DNA of 64,000 nucleotides from Eggerthellaceae bacterium (GTDB taxonomy: Bacteria > Actinomycetota > Coriobacteriia > Coriobacteriales > Eggerthellaceae). Shown piece after piece: positions 7,572 through 15,038 of this stretch. The position numbers and the translations under genes were made by a program. The stretch covers positions 1 through 64,000 of the forward strand of contig WRIS01000002.1 of the NCBI GenBank assembly GCA_009782615.1, in the 5' to 3' direction. Under the pieces are notes generated by a model, which saw only the letters and a list, made by a program, of their open reading frames with translations, did not search any database and had not been told where the DNA came from. Position 1 is the stretch's first letter. Each line of letters starts with the position of its first letter.

Positions 7572-8210
7572 CTATGCTGGGAAAAGCCCGCTGAGAGCGC
7601 GTCCCGCATCTGCTGCGCTTGCAAAGCTTTGCGTTTGTATCGCAGCACCTTCAACCTTTATCTTGAACTGCCCGAGTCCCACCAGAAAATCAAGTGCTTC
7701 TTCACTCAGCGCTGGTGTGTCGTATTTATTGCAAACGTATACTTCGTTGAAAAGCGGTATGCTCGTTTGTCCTGGGCTCACGATTTCGGTGTAGTAAAAC
7801 ACAAGCGGGTGATTCACGTTCGGCTCAAGCGCACCGTCTATCAATACCCATTGATTTGACCAGTCGATTTCAAGCCACTTCAAAAGTTCAGTTGCCGTAG
7901 CAGAGTCCATAACGCTTCCGTTTTCGTGGATGAAGGTCAAACGAATTGCTACGTATTCATCAATTTCAGACGTATTCGTAACCATCGGGTCCTTCTTCAC
8001 GGTTTTGCCTGGTACCAATTTGATGCCCTCTGCCGCTTCCCAGTTGGGTTCGCTCAAGCGTGCCGTGATGTTTTCTGTAGGAGAAAACATGTTGGACTGT
8101 GCGCTTGTCGTAGACCCCAAAGCGGCAACGGTGATTGCCAGGGCACTGAGGGCGACAACGGCAAATGCCAAGGAGAGTAAAATCAGGGTTGTGCGTTTTT
8201 TTGTTTTCAT
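7572..8210 (-). CDS. SipW-type substrate (TasA-like), 212 residues
   Basis: The signal segment (LILLSLAFAVVALSALAITVAAL) is followed by TTSAQSNMFSPTENI, SEPNWEAAEGIKLVPGKTV and KKDPMVTNTSEIDEYVAIRL. The second half has IVSPGQTSIPLFNEVYV and FKIKVEGAAIQTQSF, matching the paralogues. The start follows a strong AAAGGAGG. It is the second TasA-like gene after the giant protein in transcription order and probably encodes a secreted structural subunit. Confidence 0.8.
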   Translation of the reverse strand: MKTKKRTTLILLSLAFAVVALSALAITVAALGSTTSAQSNMFSPTENITARLSEPNWEAAEGIKLVPGKTVKKDPMVTNTSEIDEYVAIRLTFIHENGSVMDSATATELLKWLEIDWSNQWVLIDGALEPNVNHPLVFYYTEIVSPGQTSIPLFNEVYVCNKYDTPALSEEALDFLVGLGQFKIKVEGAAIQTQSFASAADAGRALSGLFPA

Positions 8211-8228
8211 TTCTTACCCCTCCTTTCC

Positions 8229-8942
8229 TTAAAGTTTCACAACTGTGCCAGTTGTCATGTCGGCGCTTAAGCCCCATTCGCTTGGAGCGTTGCCTTCTGC
8301 TTGCAAGATGTCGGCCAATACTTCGATGTTTATTTGAGCGTCTTCGCCGTACTTTTCAAGTGCCGCTTCGCTCAAAGAAACCTTGGTCAACAAGACGCTT
8401 GTCTTGTTTGCTCCGTTCGCGGTTGTGGGGTAGAGCACATGGTTATAGTAGAAATAGCCATCGTCGCCATAAGTCCAGTTGGTTGCCCAGTCGCTCGCAA
8501 ATTCGAGTATGACATCGCCTAAGTCCATCTTATTGTCAATCGGCAAGCTGAAATCAGCCAAATCACAAGCAATGTAGTTGCCATTTGCATCCGTGATGTA
8601 GGGCACTATCAGGGCGCGAGCAACTCCAGGAACGTAATCGGAACCAGTACCCATAGCGAGCTGTACTTGCTTGGTGTCCCATCCCGTAAAACGTTCTTCG
8701 ATTTCAACGCTTGTCTTTCCGATGCCAAATACGTTTATCTCGGCGTTAGTCAACGCATAAAGATAAGCCATCGTGCTCAGTCCGAGTACGGCGAGCAGGG
8801 GTAGCAAGATAAGGGCAATACGGGGGCGCTTCGTTTTGCTCACGCTTGGGCGCCTTTGACCCCGATCTTTTGTCCATGCGGACCGCTCGAGCTGCTCAAA
8901 CGAAGCTTGTTCAAATGAAAGTTGTTCTTGTCTTTTCAACAT
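8229..8942 (-). CDS. Divergent TasA-like exported protein
   Basis: This 237-residue protein differs from the other substrates by a 45-residue charged N-terminal extension (MLKRQEQLSFEQASFEQLER) before the single hydrophobic segment IALILLPLLAVLGLSTMAYLY. The sequence then continues ALTNAEINVFGIGKTSVEIEE, the usual entry to the SipW-substrate fold, and YVPGVARALIVPYITD. It lacks the EPNW motif. The cytoplasmic extension is unusual and may serve in targeting or regulation. An AAGGAGG site precedes the start, 25 bases after the giant gene. Confidence 0.7.
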   Translation of the reverse strand: MLKRQEQLSFEQASFEQLERSAWTKDRGQRRPSVSKTKRPRIALILLPLLAVLGLSTMAYLYALTNAEINVFGIGKTSVEIEERFTGWDTKQVQLAMGTGSDYVPGVARALIVPYITDANGNYIACDLADFSLPIDNKMDLGDVILEFASDWATNWTYGDDGYFYYNHVLYPTTANGANKTSVLLTKVSLSEAALEKYGEDAQINIEVLADILQAEGNAPSEWGLSADMTTGTVVKL

Positions 8943-8967
8943 CTGGCTTTACACCTCCTTGCTTTTC

Positions 8968-11900
8968 TTAGTATTCGTCAATCGAGGGCATGTAATTAGT
9001 AATCGTGTTCTTGGCAAAGACCCACGGTGTGTCCTCGCGCGTATTCCAATAGGTATACAGTGCGCTTGAGTCTTCCGCCCAAAGCGTCACGCTTTGATTC
9101 TGTTCGTCAATGAGTGCTTCGGAAACATGGTCAGACTCGAGGCGTTCGGCTACCAAAGTGTAGGTCCAGTTGGACTCAAGTTCGGTCACGGTGTAGAAGC
9201 CGTAAGGCATGTCTACGAACGTGGCGTATCCATAGGTTTCGCCTGCCTCAATCGTAACAACCGCATACATCGTGCGCTCCACAGCACCTGGCTCTTCGTC
9301 GTTGCCGCAATATTCAACTTTGAACACGAAAGTTTCATCAGTTTTTGCGGGTTCGGTTAAGTTCTTCTCAATCAAAATCTCGTTAATCTCATCAACGTAC
9401 AAGTTAATGGTGATGTGATGCCCGATATCGTTGACGTAGGTTTCCTTGTCTGTTTCGATGTTCGAATCATCCTTGTGAAGCTGTACATACCCAGCTTCTC
9501 CCGTCGGCGGATTTATCATCTTGTTAAAGTGCAGGTAGTAACCACCCTGGTCATCCTTCTTCACAATATAGGTAACCGTGGCGGATGCATGGTGCATAAC
9601 GGTGTGGATGATGCCTGAATTGGTATCAGGAAGTTCCTCGAAGAAGTAATAGTCGAGCGGAATTTCTATTTCGGCTCCTTCAACAAGGTTCGCCCCACTT
9701 ATTTCAGCTGTACCCGCAACTGAGCCATCGAGTTCGCGCATGATGAGCTCAATTTTCTTGACCTTAACGCCCTCGTTTGCCTTCTTCCAGGCTCCTGCCA
9801 TATTGGTGGCTTGAGTGTTTTCGAGTGCTTCGGCGTGTTGCGCCGTAGTTCCCGTATAGGTGTATCCCCGTACATCTTCATCATCGGGAGCTGCCATTGG
9901 TTCTAATACCGTGTCGGTCGGGGCATTGGTGCGTGAATTGAACACGTTTACATTCAAATCGTATTCGCCTGGCTTGATGGTGATGACCTTTTCGTCAACG
10001 CGATAGCGCCCGTCTGCCAATACCCAGTAGTAGGTAACGATATATTTATTTTCACTGGCCATGCCGCTGTAAAGGGGCTTTTCGCCGTTCCACATTTGTT
10101 CGTCAAGCGTGGTGTCGTTATTGGTTGCAGGTCCCACCACCCCAATAAGGTATTGAGGCACGAGCTGTATATCGCCGTATATCGGGTCGTAGTCCTCGGT
10201 GAGCGCGTTGCCATCTTTGTCCACATAGAATTCACCCGTGGGGTCTTTCTTTGCGCGCCAGATGTCGGTATTTACCCACGCACCCTGACTGGCGGTAAAG
10301 TGCGTTACGTCGGTTGGAGCGAAATAGTAATCCGTCGTATGAGCACTTGGGTTTGCTACCAACGGATACGTTGGAGTGAGCATCGGACTTTCGCTGGGAT
10401 AACCCATGTCGAGTGACTCAGACCAAATTTCAGCATCGTCAATCCCCACAACCATGTTGTCTTTTAAGTTATCCATCATCGCCAATTCGACATCCAGGCG
10501 GTGGTTGTAGGTATCTCCCGACATGATGGTCTGGTCTTCGCCTGCATCCACACTCATATACGAAATCAGGCGTAAGGGGCGATGTCCTTTTTTGCCCGCG
10601 ACAAATTCGCTTACGTCATACCAGTCAAGACCAGGATGTTCGATGCTTACGTGTCCGATGTCGTCGTTAATAAAAATGTGGTCGGTGGTTTGAAAGCCGC
10701 CATGCCAACCCGACACCCAAGAAGGTGCGCCACCTGGAATTTGCTTCGTCCAAGCTGTGTCGTTGGCAGCAATCTTAGTAACCGGAAAATCGGTGATGAT
10801 GTCGCGCACGGTGTCATAGGTGTAGATGCCACCTTCATGGTTGGTTCCACCGGGACGTGAGTTCCAGGTTGTTTTTTCCGGGGTGCGCACACCATTACTA
10901 TCCCATTCATAGCCTTCTTTCCAGGTATCCAAGAACACGGTTGCGGTGGACGCCTTAGACCAGGCTTCTACTGTGGCAAGTTCTTTTGCCAACCAGCCGT
11001 CACCTGTTGTGGGGGCGGCATGCGACCTGAGTTGCGGGTAGTGCTGCGGTTGATAGCTCCACAGCGTGTTATTACTAAAGCCCCTAAAACCAAGATCGCT
11101 TATAGTTCCATAGCTACCGCTCGCAAGCCCTGTTCCCGCTTTGATGGTGCTGGAGGTCAAGACCCCGCGCACACCGTTGTAGGCGGAGCTCACGTTCGTG
11201 TCGGTGAACGACTGTGCCATGTAGTTTTTATCTGTTCCAACCGTCCATTCACGCATGGCGGTGGTTTGTTTGTCGTAGTAGCAATACTGAATTCTCACGC
11301 TGAGAGCATCAGAGCCATTAGCCGTATTGCTCACAATTCTGCTTAGGTCGTGCTTCATAGAAGCAAAGCCGCCTACGCTGGCAGGAGCGTTGAGGTTTAC
11401 GTCGTAGTTGCCAACTTCGCCCGCCGCATAGACGTTCCTCAACATGTGGCCTGTTCTTGTTTGTGCCGTTGCACCAGCAGCCTGCCCGTTATACATGTCC
11501 GCATAAAAACCACCTTGGCAAGCAGGGTTGGTACGCAGGCCAACCAGCGTTGTGGAATAGCAACGCTCAATGGCAACGCCGTTACCCGAATTTGCCGCTG
11601 TATAAAAGCCGCCGAGATACTGATAGCCTTCCAGCTTGCCCGTTGAATAGCAGTCGGTAATGTTATTTGGGTCGTAAAAGGCAATAAAACCTGAGACCTG
11701 CAAGCCACCATACATCTCTGCTGAAGAAAAGCAGTTCGTGACGGTAGCGCTGGTGCCCCTCGTTCCACAAGACATGAAGGCTGCCGAATGTTGTGCTGTG
11801 CCGCAAATGAGGTTATCCACCGCATAGCAATTGCTCACGGTGCCGTTTCTTATTCCGCGCATAAAGCTGACGACGTGTTCGCGCCCGTAGACAAAACCGC

Positions 11901-13971
11901 CCTCCACAGAACAGTTGCTAATGGTCGATGAGTTCGATACGGTGGAATCATTCGAGATGCCAGTCATGAACAACTGGGTACCGAGGGTTGACCCTGAACC
12001 CTGGGAACCATTTATGGGTCCTTGCTGGTTTGGGTAATCCTGACGCACACCAAAGACCAAAGACTTCAGCACATGCACATCGCTCACGGTTCCCCGCTGC
12101 GCTGAGTGCTGGCCAAGAACAGAAGAACCCGCAATCCTCATAACACCATCCGAGCCTACGTAGCCCAGTGATTGCCCCGCAACAACTTTGCAGGTTTCCA
12201 TTGAGAAACGCTGAAAGTTTCGTGTCGCATCGTCTACTCCAGAGTCGGTTGAATTTCTGCCCGAGTTGTACAGCCCAACGCTGTCGCCACCAGCGGCAGG
12301 TGTTCCCGCAGCATTGCCAAAGGTGGTCTGGAGGATGCCCATGTTATAGATAGTAAAATGGTTGCCGGGTGTACTGGTCAGGGTAACCGTGCCAGCAATG
12401 GTGCGCTGGACCAGTCCCCAGTTGAAGTTGTTGCCGTTCAAATCGATATTCGCACCCAGTTGAACGGTCATAGCAGTTGTGCTGGTGTTTGTGGTTTCCG
12501 ACAAAACCCATCTCAGCTGCTCGCCAGAATAAACCGTATACACCCTCGGGTTGGTTCCCGTGTAGGTTGGAATACAGAGAGGGTCGGTTGTTGGCGTGAT
12601 AGTGGTGTTGTTGTTGTTCTTGTTTGCTGCACCATTGTTTCCATTTCCAACCGTGCCCTTCCAAGCCCAGCGAACCCCGTTATACATGTGAGCGCCTGTG
12701 TCAGCTGGATCTGTCCAGTCGAATTTGTTTACGCCCTTGTTATGCCAGATGGTATTCACATAATTAATCCAGGAAGCTGGGAGACGGACGTTGTTGCTGT
12801 ATTGCGAATTGTAGTAGTCTCCGTTGCCAACCGTAGGCGCACGTGTGAGCATCCAGTCATCCTGAGCAATGTCGTTCGTACCGCCGCCGTTGATGCCAAT
12901 GCCCATCGGCATAATAGATATGCCTTCGCCCAATTCAGCTTCCATGGGCGCGATAAGATTTTCTTCGCCCAAGGATTGTGCGTATTCAACTTCAATACCT
13001 TCATCAAGAGCAAAGGTTGCTTCGGAATTGTATTCGGGGCATTCAGCGTTTGCTGCATCGTGCAGTCCGTTTTCGCATGTGCATTCAACAGCCAGTGGCC
13101 CAAGAGTGCTTTCTTGCTCAGGCGCATTCGGTTGTTCTTGCGCTTGCGCTTCGTCGCCCAAGATGTTTTCGTCTTCGTGGTCGCAATCCCCATCATGCTC
13201 GTGGGGGCTTAAGTCCTCGTCAAGAACGGTTACCTCGGCAAAGGGGACTTCCCCATCAAATTTGAAGCCCTTCATCTGCGCGGTAAAGGAATAGGTTCCT
13301 TCTTGGCTTGCCTTATAACTGCCCTTCCACGTAACAGGAACATCTAACACAACACCAAAGATGGTGCCCTGTTTGTCGCATGCGTAGAAACCTTCGTCTG
13401 CGCCATTGTAAGTACCATGGACGCGGTAGGCTCGCGTTTCGTCAGCATAATAGATGGTATAAATGACCAATTCGTCTGCGGCGCGCAGTTCTTCTTCGCC
13501 GCGCGGAGCAACATAACCGTACCAGTAATAATCGAAGTTTTCGTCTTCGTCGGGCACGGGTGCGGTTTGCACAAAGCCCTCTTGAGCGCTTTTATCAACC
13601 TTGACGGTTTCGCCTTCGCCTTGAGCGTTTACGGCGACCGTGACCGAGACAAAGGTTTCACTGGCAGCAATAAGCTCGCCGTTTGCGGCGGCTTTTGCGG
13701 CGGCTTCGTCAGCCTTTTCGGGCTTCGGAAGTTCACATACTGCCCGCAGTGTTTCGGGTAAATCCAGCGCATCTCGAGAAGTTCCCAGTTCTACCCATGC
13801 GGTATAGACAGGGTTGACCATCTCAAAGCTAATGATATCGCCCGATTCTGCACCATAGGCACCTGACGGGCCGATCGAAAGCAAGCCTGGCCAAGACGCC
13901 ACTAGCAGTGCCGCAACGATTACCTGCACAAAAGCGCGCATTCCTCGTTTTTCTCCTTTTTTATTAAACAT
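8968..13971 (-). CDS. Giant exported surface protein (1667 residues)
   Basis: I chose the ATG at 13971 (MFNKKGEKRG) because GGAAGGGG lies 7 bases upstream and the paralogue at 426 starts the same way. Signal peptide 1-41 ends at AYGA. Residues about 220-330 are acidic and contain HEHDGDCDHEDE and CTCENGLHD. A long beta-helix-like region (about 430-870) has GLUG-like repeats (NCYAVDNLICG, NCFSSAEMYGGLQVSGF, DCYSTGKLEGYQYLGGFY, RCYSTTLVG). The C-terminal part (about 1530-1640) resembles a Cna-B/prealbumin-like fold (ILIEKNLTEPAKTDETFVFKV, TVTELESNWTYTLV). There is no LPXTG motif or C-terminal helix, so attachment may rely on the SipW-cluster proteins downstream. It is first in the cluster and controlled by leader 2. 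Confidence 0.8.
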   Translation of the reverse strand: MFNKKGEKRGMRAFVQVIVAALLVASWPGLLSIGPSGAYGAESGDIISFEMVNPVYTAWVELGTSRDALDLPETLRAVCELPKPEKADEAAAKAAANGELIAASETFVSVTVAVNAQGEGETVKVDKSAQEGFVQTAPVPDEDENFDYYWYGYVAPRGEEELRAADELVIYTIYYADETRAYRVHGTYNGADEGFYACDKQGTIFGVVLDVPVTWKGSYKASQEGTYSFTAQMKGFKFDGEVPFAEVTVLDEDLSPHEHDGDCDHEDENILGDEAQAQEQPNAPEQESTLGPLAVECTCENGLHDAANAECPEYNSEATFALDEGIEVEYAQSLGEENLIAPMEAELGEGISIMPMGIGINGGGTNDIAQDDWMLTRAPTVGNGDYYNSQYSNNVRLPASWINYVNTIWHNKGVNKFDWTDPADTGAHMYNGVRWAWKGTVGNGNNGAANKNNNNTTITPTTDPLCIPTYTGTNPRVYTVYSGEQLRWVLSETTNTSTTAMTVQLGANIDLNGNNFNWGLVQRTIAGTVTLTSTPGNHFTIYNMGILQTTFGNAAGTPAAGGDSVGLYNSGRNSTDSGVDDATRNFQRFSMETCKVVAGQSLGYVGSDGVMRIAGSSVLGQHSAQRGTVSDVHVLKSLVFGVRQDYPNQQGPINGSQGSGSTLGTQLFMTGISNDSTVSNSSTISNCSVEGGFVYGREHVVSFMRGIRNGTVSNCYAVDNLICGTAQHSAAFMSCGTRGTSATVTNCFSSAEMYGGLQVSGFIAFYDPNNITDCYSTGKLEGYQYLGGFYTAANSGNGVAIERCYSTTLVGLRTNPACQGGFYADMYNGQAAGATAQTRTGHMLRNVYAAGEVGNYDVNLNAPASVGGFASMKHDLSRIVSNTANGSDALSVRIQYCYYDKQTTAMREWTVGTDKNYMAQSFTDTNVSSAYNGVRGVLTSSTIKAGTGLASGSYGTISDLGFRGFSNNTLWSYQPQHYPQLRSHAAPTTGDGWLAKELATVEAWSKASTATVFLDTWKEGYEWDSNGVRTPEKTTWNSRPGGTNHEGGIYTYDTVRDIITDFPVTKIAANDTAWTKQIPGGAPSWVSGWHGGFQTTDHIFINDDIGHVSIEHPGLDWYDVSEFVAGKKGHRPLRLISYMSVDAGEDQTIMSGDTYNHRLDVELAMMDNLKDNMVVGIDDAEIWSESLDMGYPSESPMLTPTYPLVANPSAHTTDYYFAPTDVTHFTASQGAWVNTDIWRAKKDPTGEFYVDKDGNALTEDYDPIYGDIQLVPQYLIGVVGPATNNDTTLDEQMWNGEKPLYSGMASENKYIVTYYWVLADGRYRVDEKVITIKPGEYDLNVNVFNSRTNAPTDTVLEPMAAPDDEDVRGYTYTGTTAQHAEALENTQATNMAGAWKKANEGVKVKKIELIMRELDGSVAGTAEISGANLVEGAEIEIPLDYYFFEELPDTNSGIIHTVMHHASATVTYIVKKDDQGGYYLHFNKMINPPTGEAGYVQLHKDDSNIETDKETYVNDIGHHITINLYVDEINEILIEKNLTEPAKTDETFVFKVEYCGNDEEPGAVERTMYAVVTIEAGETYGYATFVDMPYGFYTVTELESNWTYTLVAERLESDHVSEALIDEQNQSVTLWAEDSSALYTYWNTREDTPWVFAKNTITNYMPSIDEY

Positions 13972-13995
13972 ATACACACCCCTTCCTAACTTACC

Positions 13996-14190
13996 TCAAA
14001 GCGTCCGTTGCAACTTTTTTGCCTCTTTTAAAAAGGCGTCGACAACGGGACGGACCAAAGAACAAAATGAAAAAGAGGCAGCAGACTTGTTCGTTGAGAA
14101 AGAAGATTCCTTCTCAACGACAAGTTCTGCTGCCCCATAAGGTAAGCATGCAAAAATACTATTAGTTTGTAGTTTCGGCGACACACTCAT
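13996..14190 (-). CDS. Leader short ORF, copy 2 (64 residues)
   Basis: ATG at 14190 is 6 bases after GGAGG, a near-ideal site. The peptide begins MSVSPKLQTNSIFACLPYGA and aligns with the leader ORF at 492-644 over 36 residues, with many synonymous third-base changes. It then continues for 28 more residues through the terminator and stops 24 bases before the giant-protein start. It could be a regulatory leader peptide or a small protein in its own right; it has no signal peptide or clear membrane segment. Confidence 0.55.
   Translation of the reverse strand: MSVSPKLQTNSIFACLPYGAAELVVEKESSFSTNKSAASFSFCSLVRPVVDAFLKEAKKLQRTL
14070..14132 (-). terminator. Intrinsic terminator inside the leader ORF, copy 2
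   Basis: On the minus strand, GGCAGCAGA-CTTGT-GTTGAGAA pairs with TTCTCAAC-AACAAG-TCTGCTGCC, giving a stem of more than 20 base pairs. CTCTTTTT follows (14076-14070). It lies between the promoter and the giant-protein start and overlaps the leader ORF, as in copy 1. Confidence 0.8.
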
Positions 14191-14505
14191 GAAGAGCCTC
14201 CTACAACCTGCGGTATTTGGAAGTTCCACCCATCCAAATATCCAACCAATACAGACTTTTGCTTTTGTATGCATCGCATACCCGCAACAAGTCCATCCCC
14301 TGACCGCTATCCCTAGCTAGGTCGTTGCCTCTATCCTATTTAATTTTTAATATCCAAAATCCACCCGCAAAGCTATCCCCTTTGAAGCTTTGCAAACTAA
14401 ACGCTTAGGCCCGTTAAACGCATTAAACAAACGCACGCGACAAAGCCGACTTATTGCTTAATCGCATAACCGTTACAAATGAAAACCCACCCGTCTAGTG
14501 AGATT

Positions 14506-14534
14506 ATTCTAGCACCCGTCAAAATAAATAGCAA
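14506..14534 (-). promoter_or_regulatory. Promoter of leader 2
   Basis: On the minus strand, TTGCTA (14534-14529), 17 bases, then TAGAAT (14511-14506). The -10 box and the following bases CTAGACGGGTGGGTTTTC match the corresponding region of leader 1. Confidence 0.65.
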
Positions 14535-14594
14535 GTGCGCTCTTTTTACAGGCTTGTTACAGATTTCTTACGGCTTTATTACGGCCCTTCTAAA

Positions 14595-14918
14595 TTACCC
14601 TCCGAAATCGTAGAGACTTTTAGTGGCCTGACGAAAATCGTCGTACACCTCTTGGGCAATAGCTTCATCTTCAACCAGTTCAAAAGATGTTGGCTGCCCC
14701 TCTTCGTCGACTTCGGTTACTTCCAAAAGCAAGACCTCGCCTGAAGAACCAGCGGGAATATCCTCGGTCACAGGAAAGAAGAAGCCGTACTTTCTTTTCT
14801 TGTGGATAATCAACCCCAAGAATTCGAGGTTGACTAAAGAGCCTTCTTCGTCCTCGAAGGTGAACACAAGACCCTCTTCAATCGGAGGGCAAAAGTGAGG
14901 GGCGCTTCCTTGCCTCAT
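14595..14918 (-). CDS. DUF1292 family protein
   Basis: This small cytoplasmic protein (107 residues) matches the DUF1292 (YrzB-like) family. The core is FTFEDEEGSLVNLEFLGLI, then KKRKYGFFFPV and SSGEVLLLEVTEVDEEGQP with the terminal VEDEAIAQEVYDDF. It is acidic, with no membrane segment. The molecular role of the family is unknown. It stands alone between the giant-protein leader and the secDF gene. Confidence 0.75.
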   Translation of the reverse strand: MRQGSAPHFCPPIEEGLVFTFEDEEGSLVNLEFLGLIIHKKRKYGFFFPVTEDIPAGSSGEVLLLEVTEVDEEGQPTSFELVEDEAIAQEVYDDFRQATKSLYDFGG

Positions 14919-14950
14919 ATCACATTCCCTTTCCTGTTTTCGTCACCTTC

Positions 14951-15030
14951 GTCATTGCGGGCTTGACCCGCAATCTTCAACCTGCCTATCAACGACTAGG
15001 TTGCTTCGTCACTGCGTTCCTCGCAATGAC
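14951..15030. repeat. MITE/REP-like 80-bp palindromic element
   Basis: Terminal inverted repeats GTCATTGCG and CGCAATGAC bound the element. Inside are the hairpin ATTGCGGG/CCCGCAAT (14954-14974) and a TTGCTTCGTC arm. Similar short repeats are scattered between genes in many bacteria. Partial copies occur at 1191-1218 and 2874-2900. Confidence 0.65.
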
Positions 15031-15038
15031 AGAGTGCG

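Larger units (their letters stand above)
13972..14499 (-). promoter_or_regulatory. Candidate regulatory leader RNA, copy 2
   Basis: This about 528-nt leader of the giant-protein cluster shares conserved blocks with leader 1. Visible structure on the minus strand includes the stem GCAAC/GTTGC around a GACC/GGTC hairpin, the perfect hairpin GTATGC-GAT-GCATAC, the stem TATTTGG/CCAAATA, then the leader ORF and terminator. The arrangement fits an attenuator, ligand- or translation-controlled; the signal is unknown. Confidence 0.6.

Noticed and set aside
13972-14499. Known riboswitch classes (c-di-GMP, guanidine-I, cobalamin) for the surface-protein leaders
   Set aside because: CTAGGG- and GGTAG-like words occur, but the required flanking core motifs are missing.
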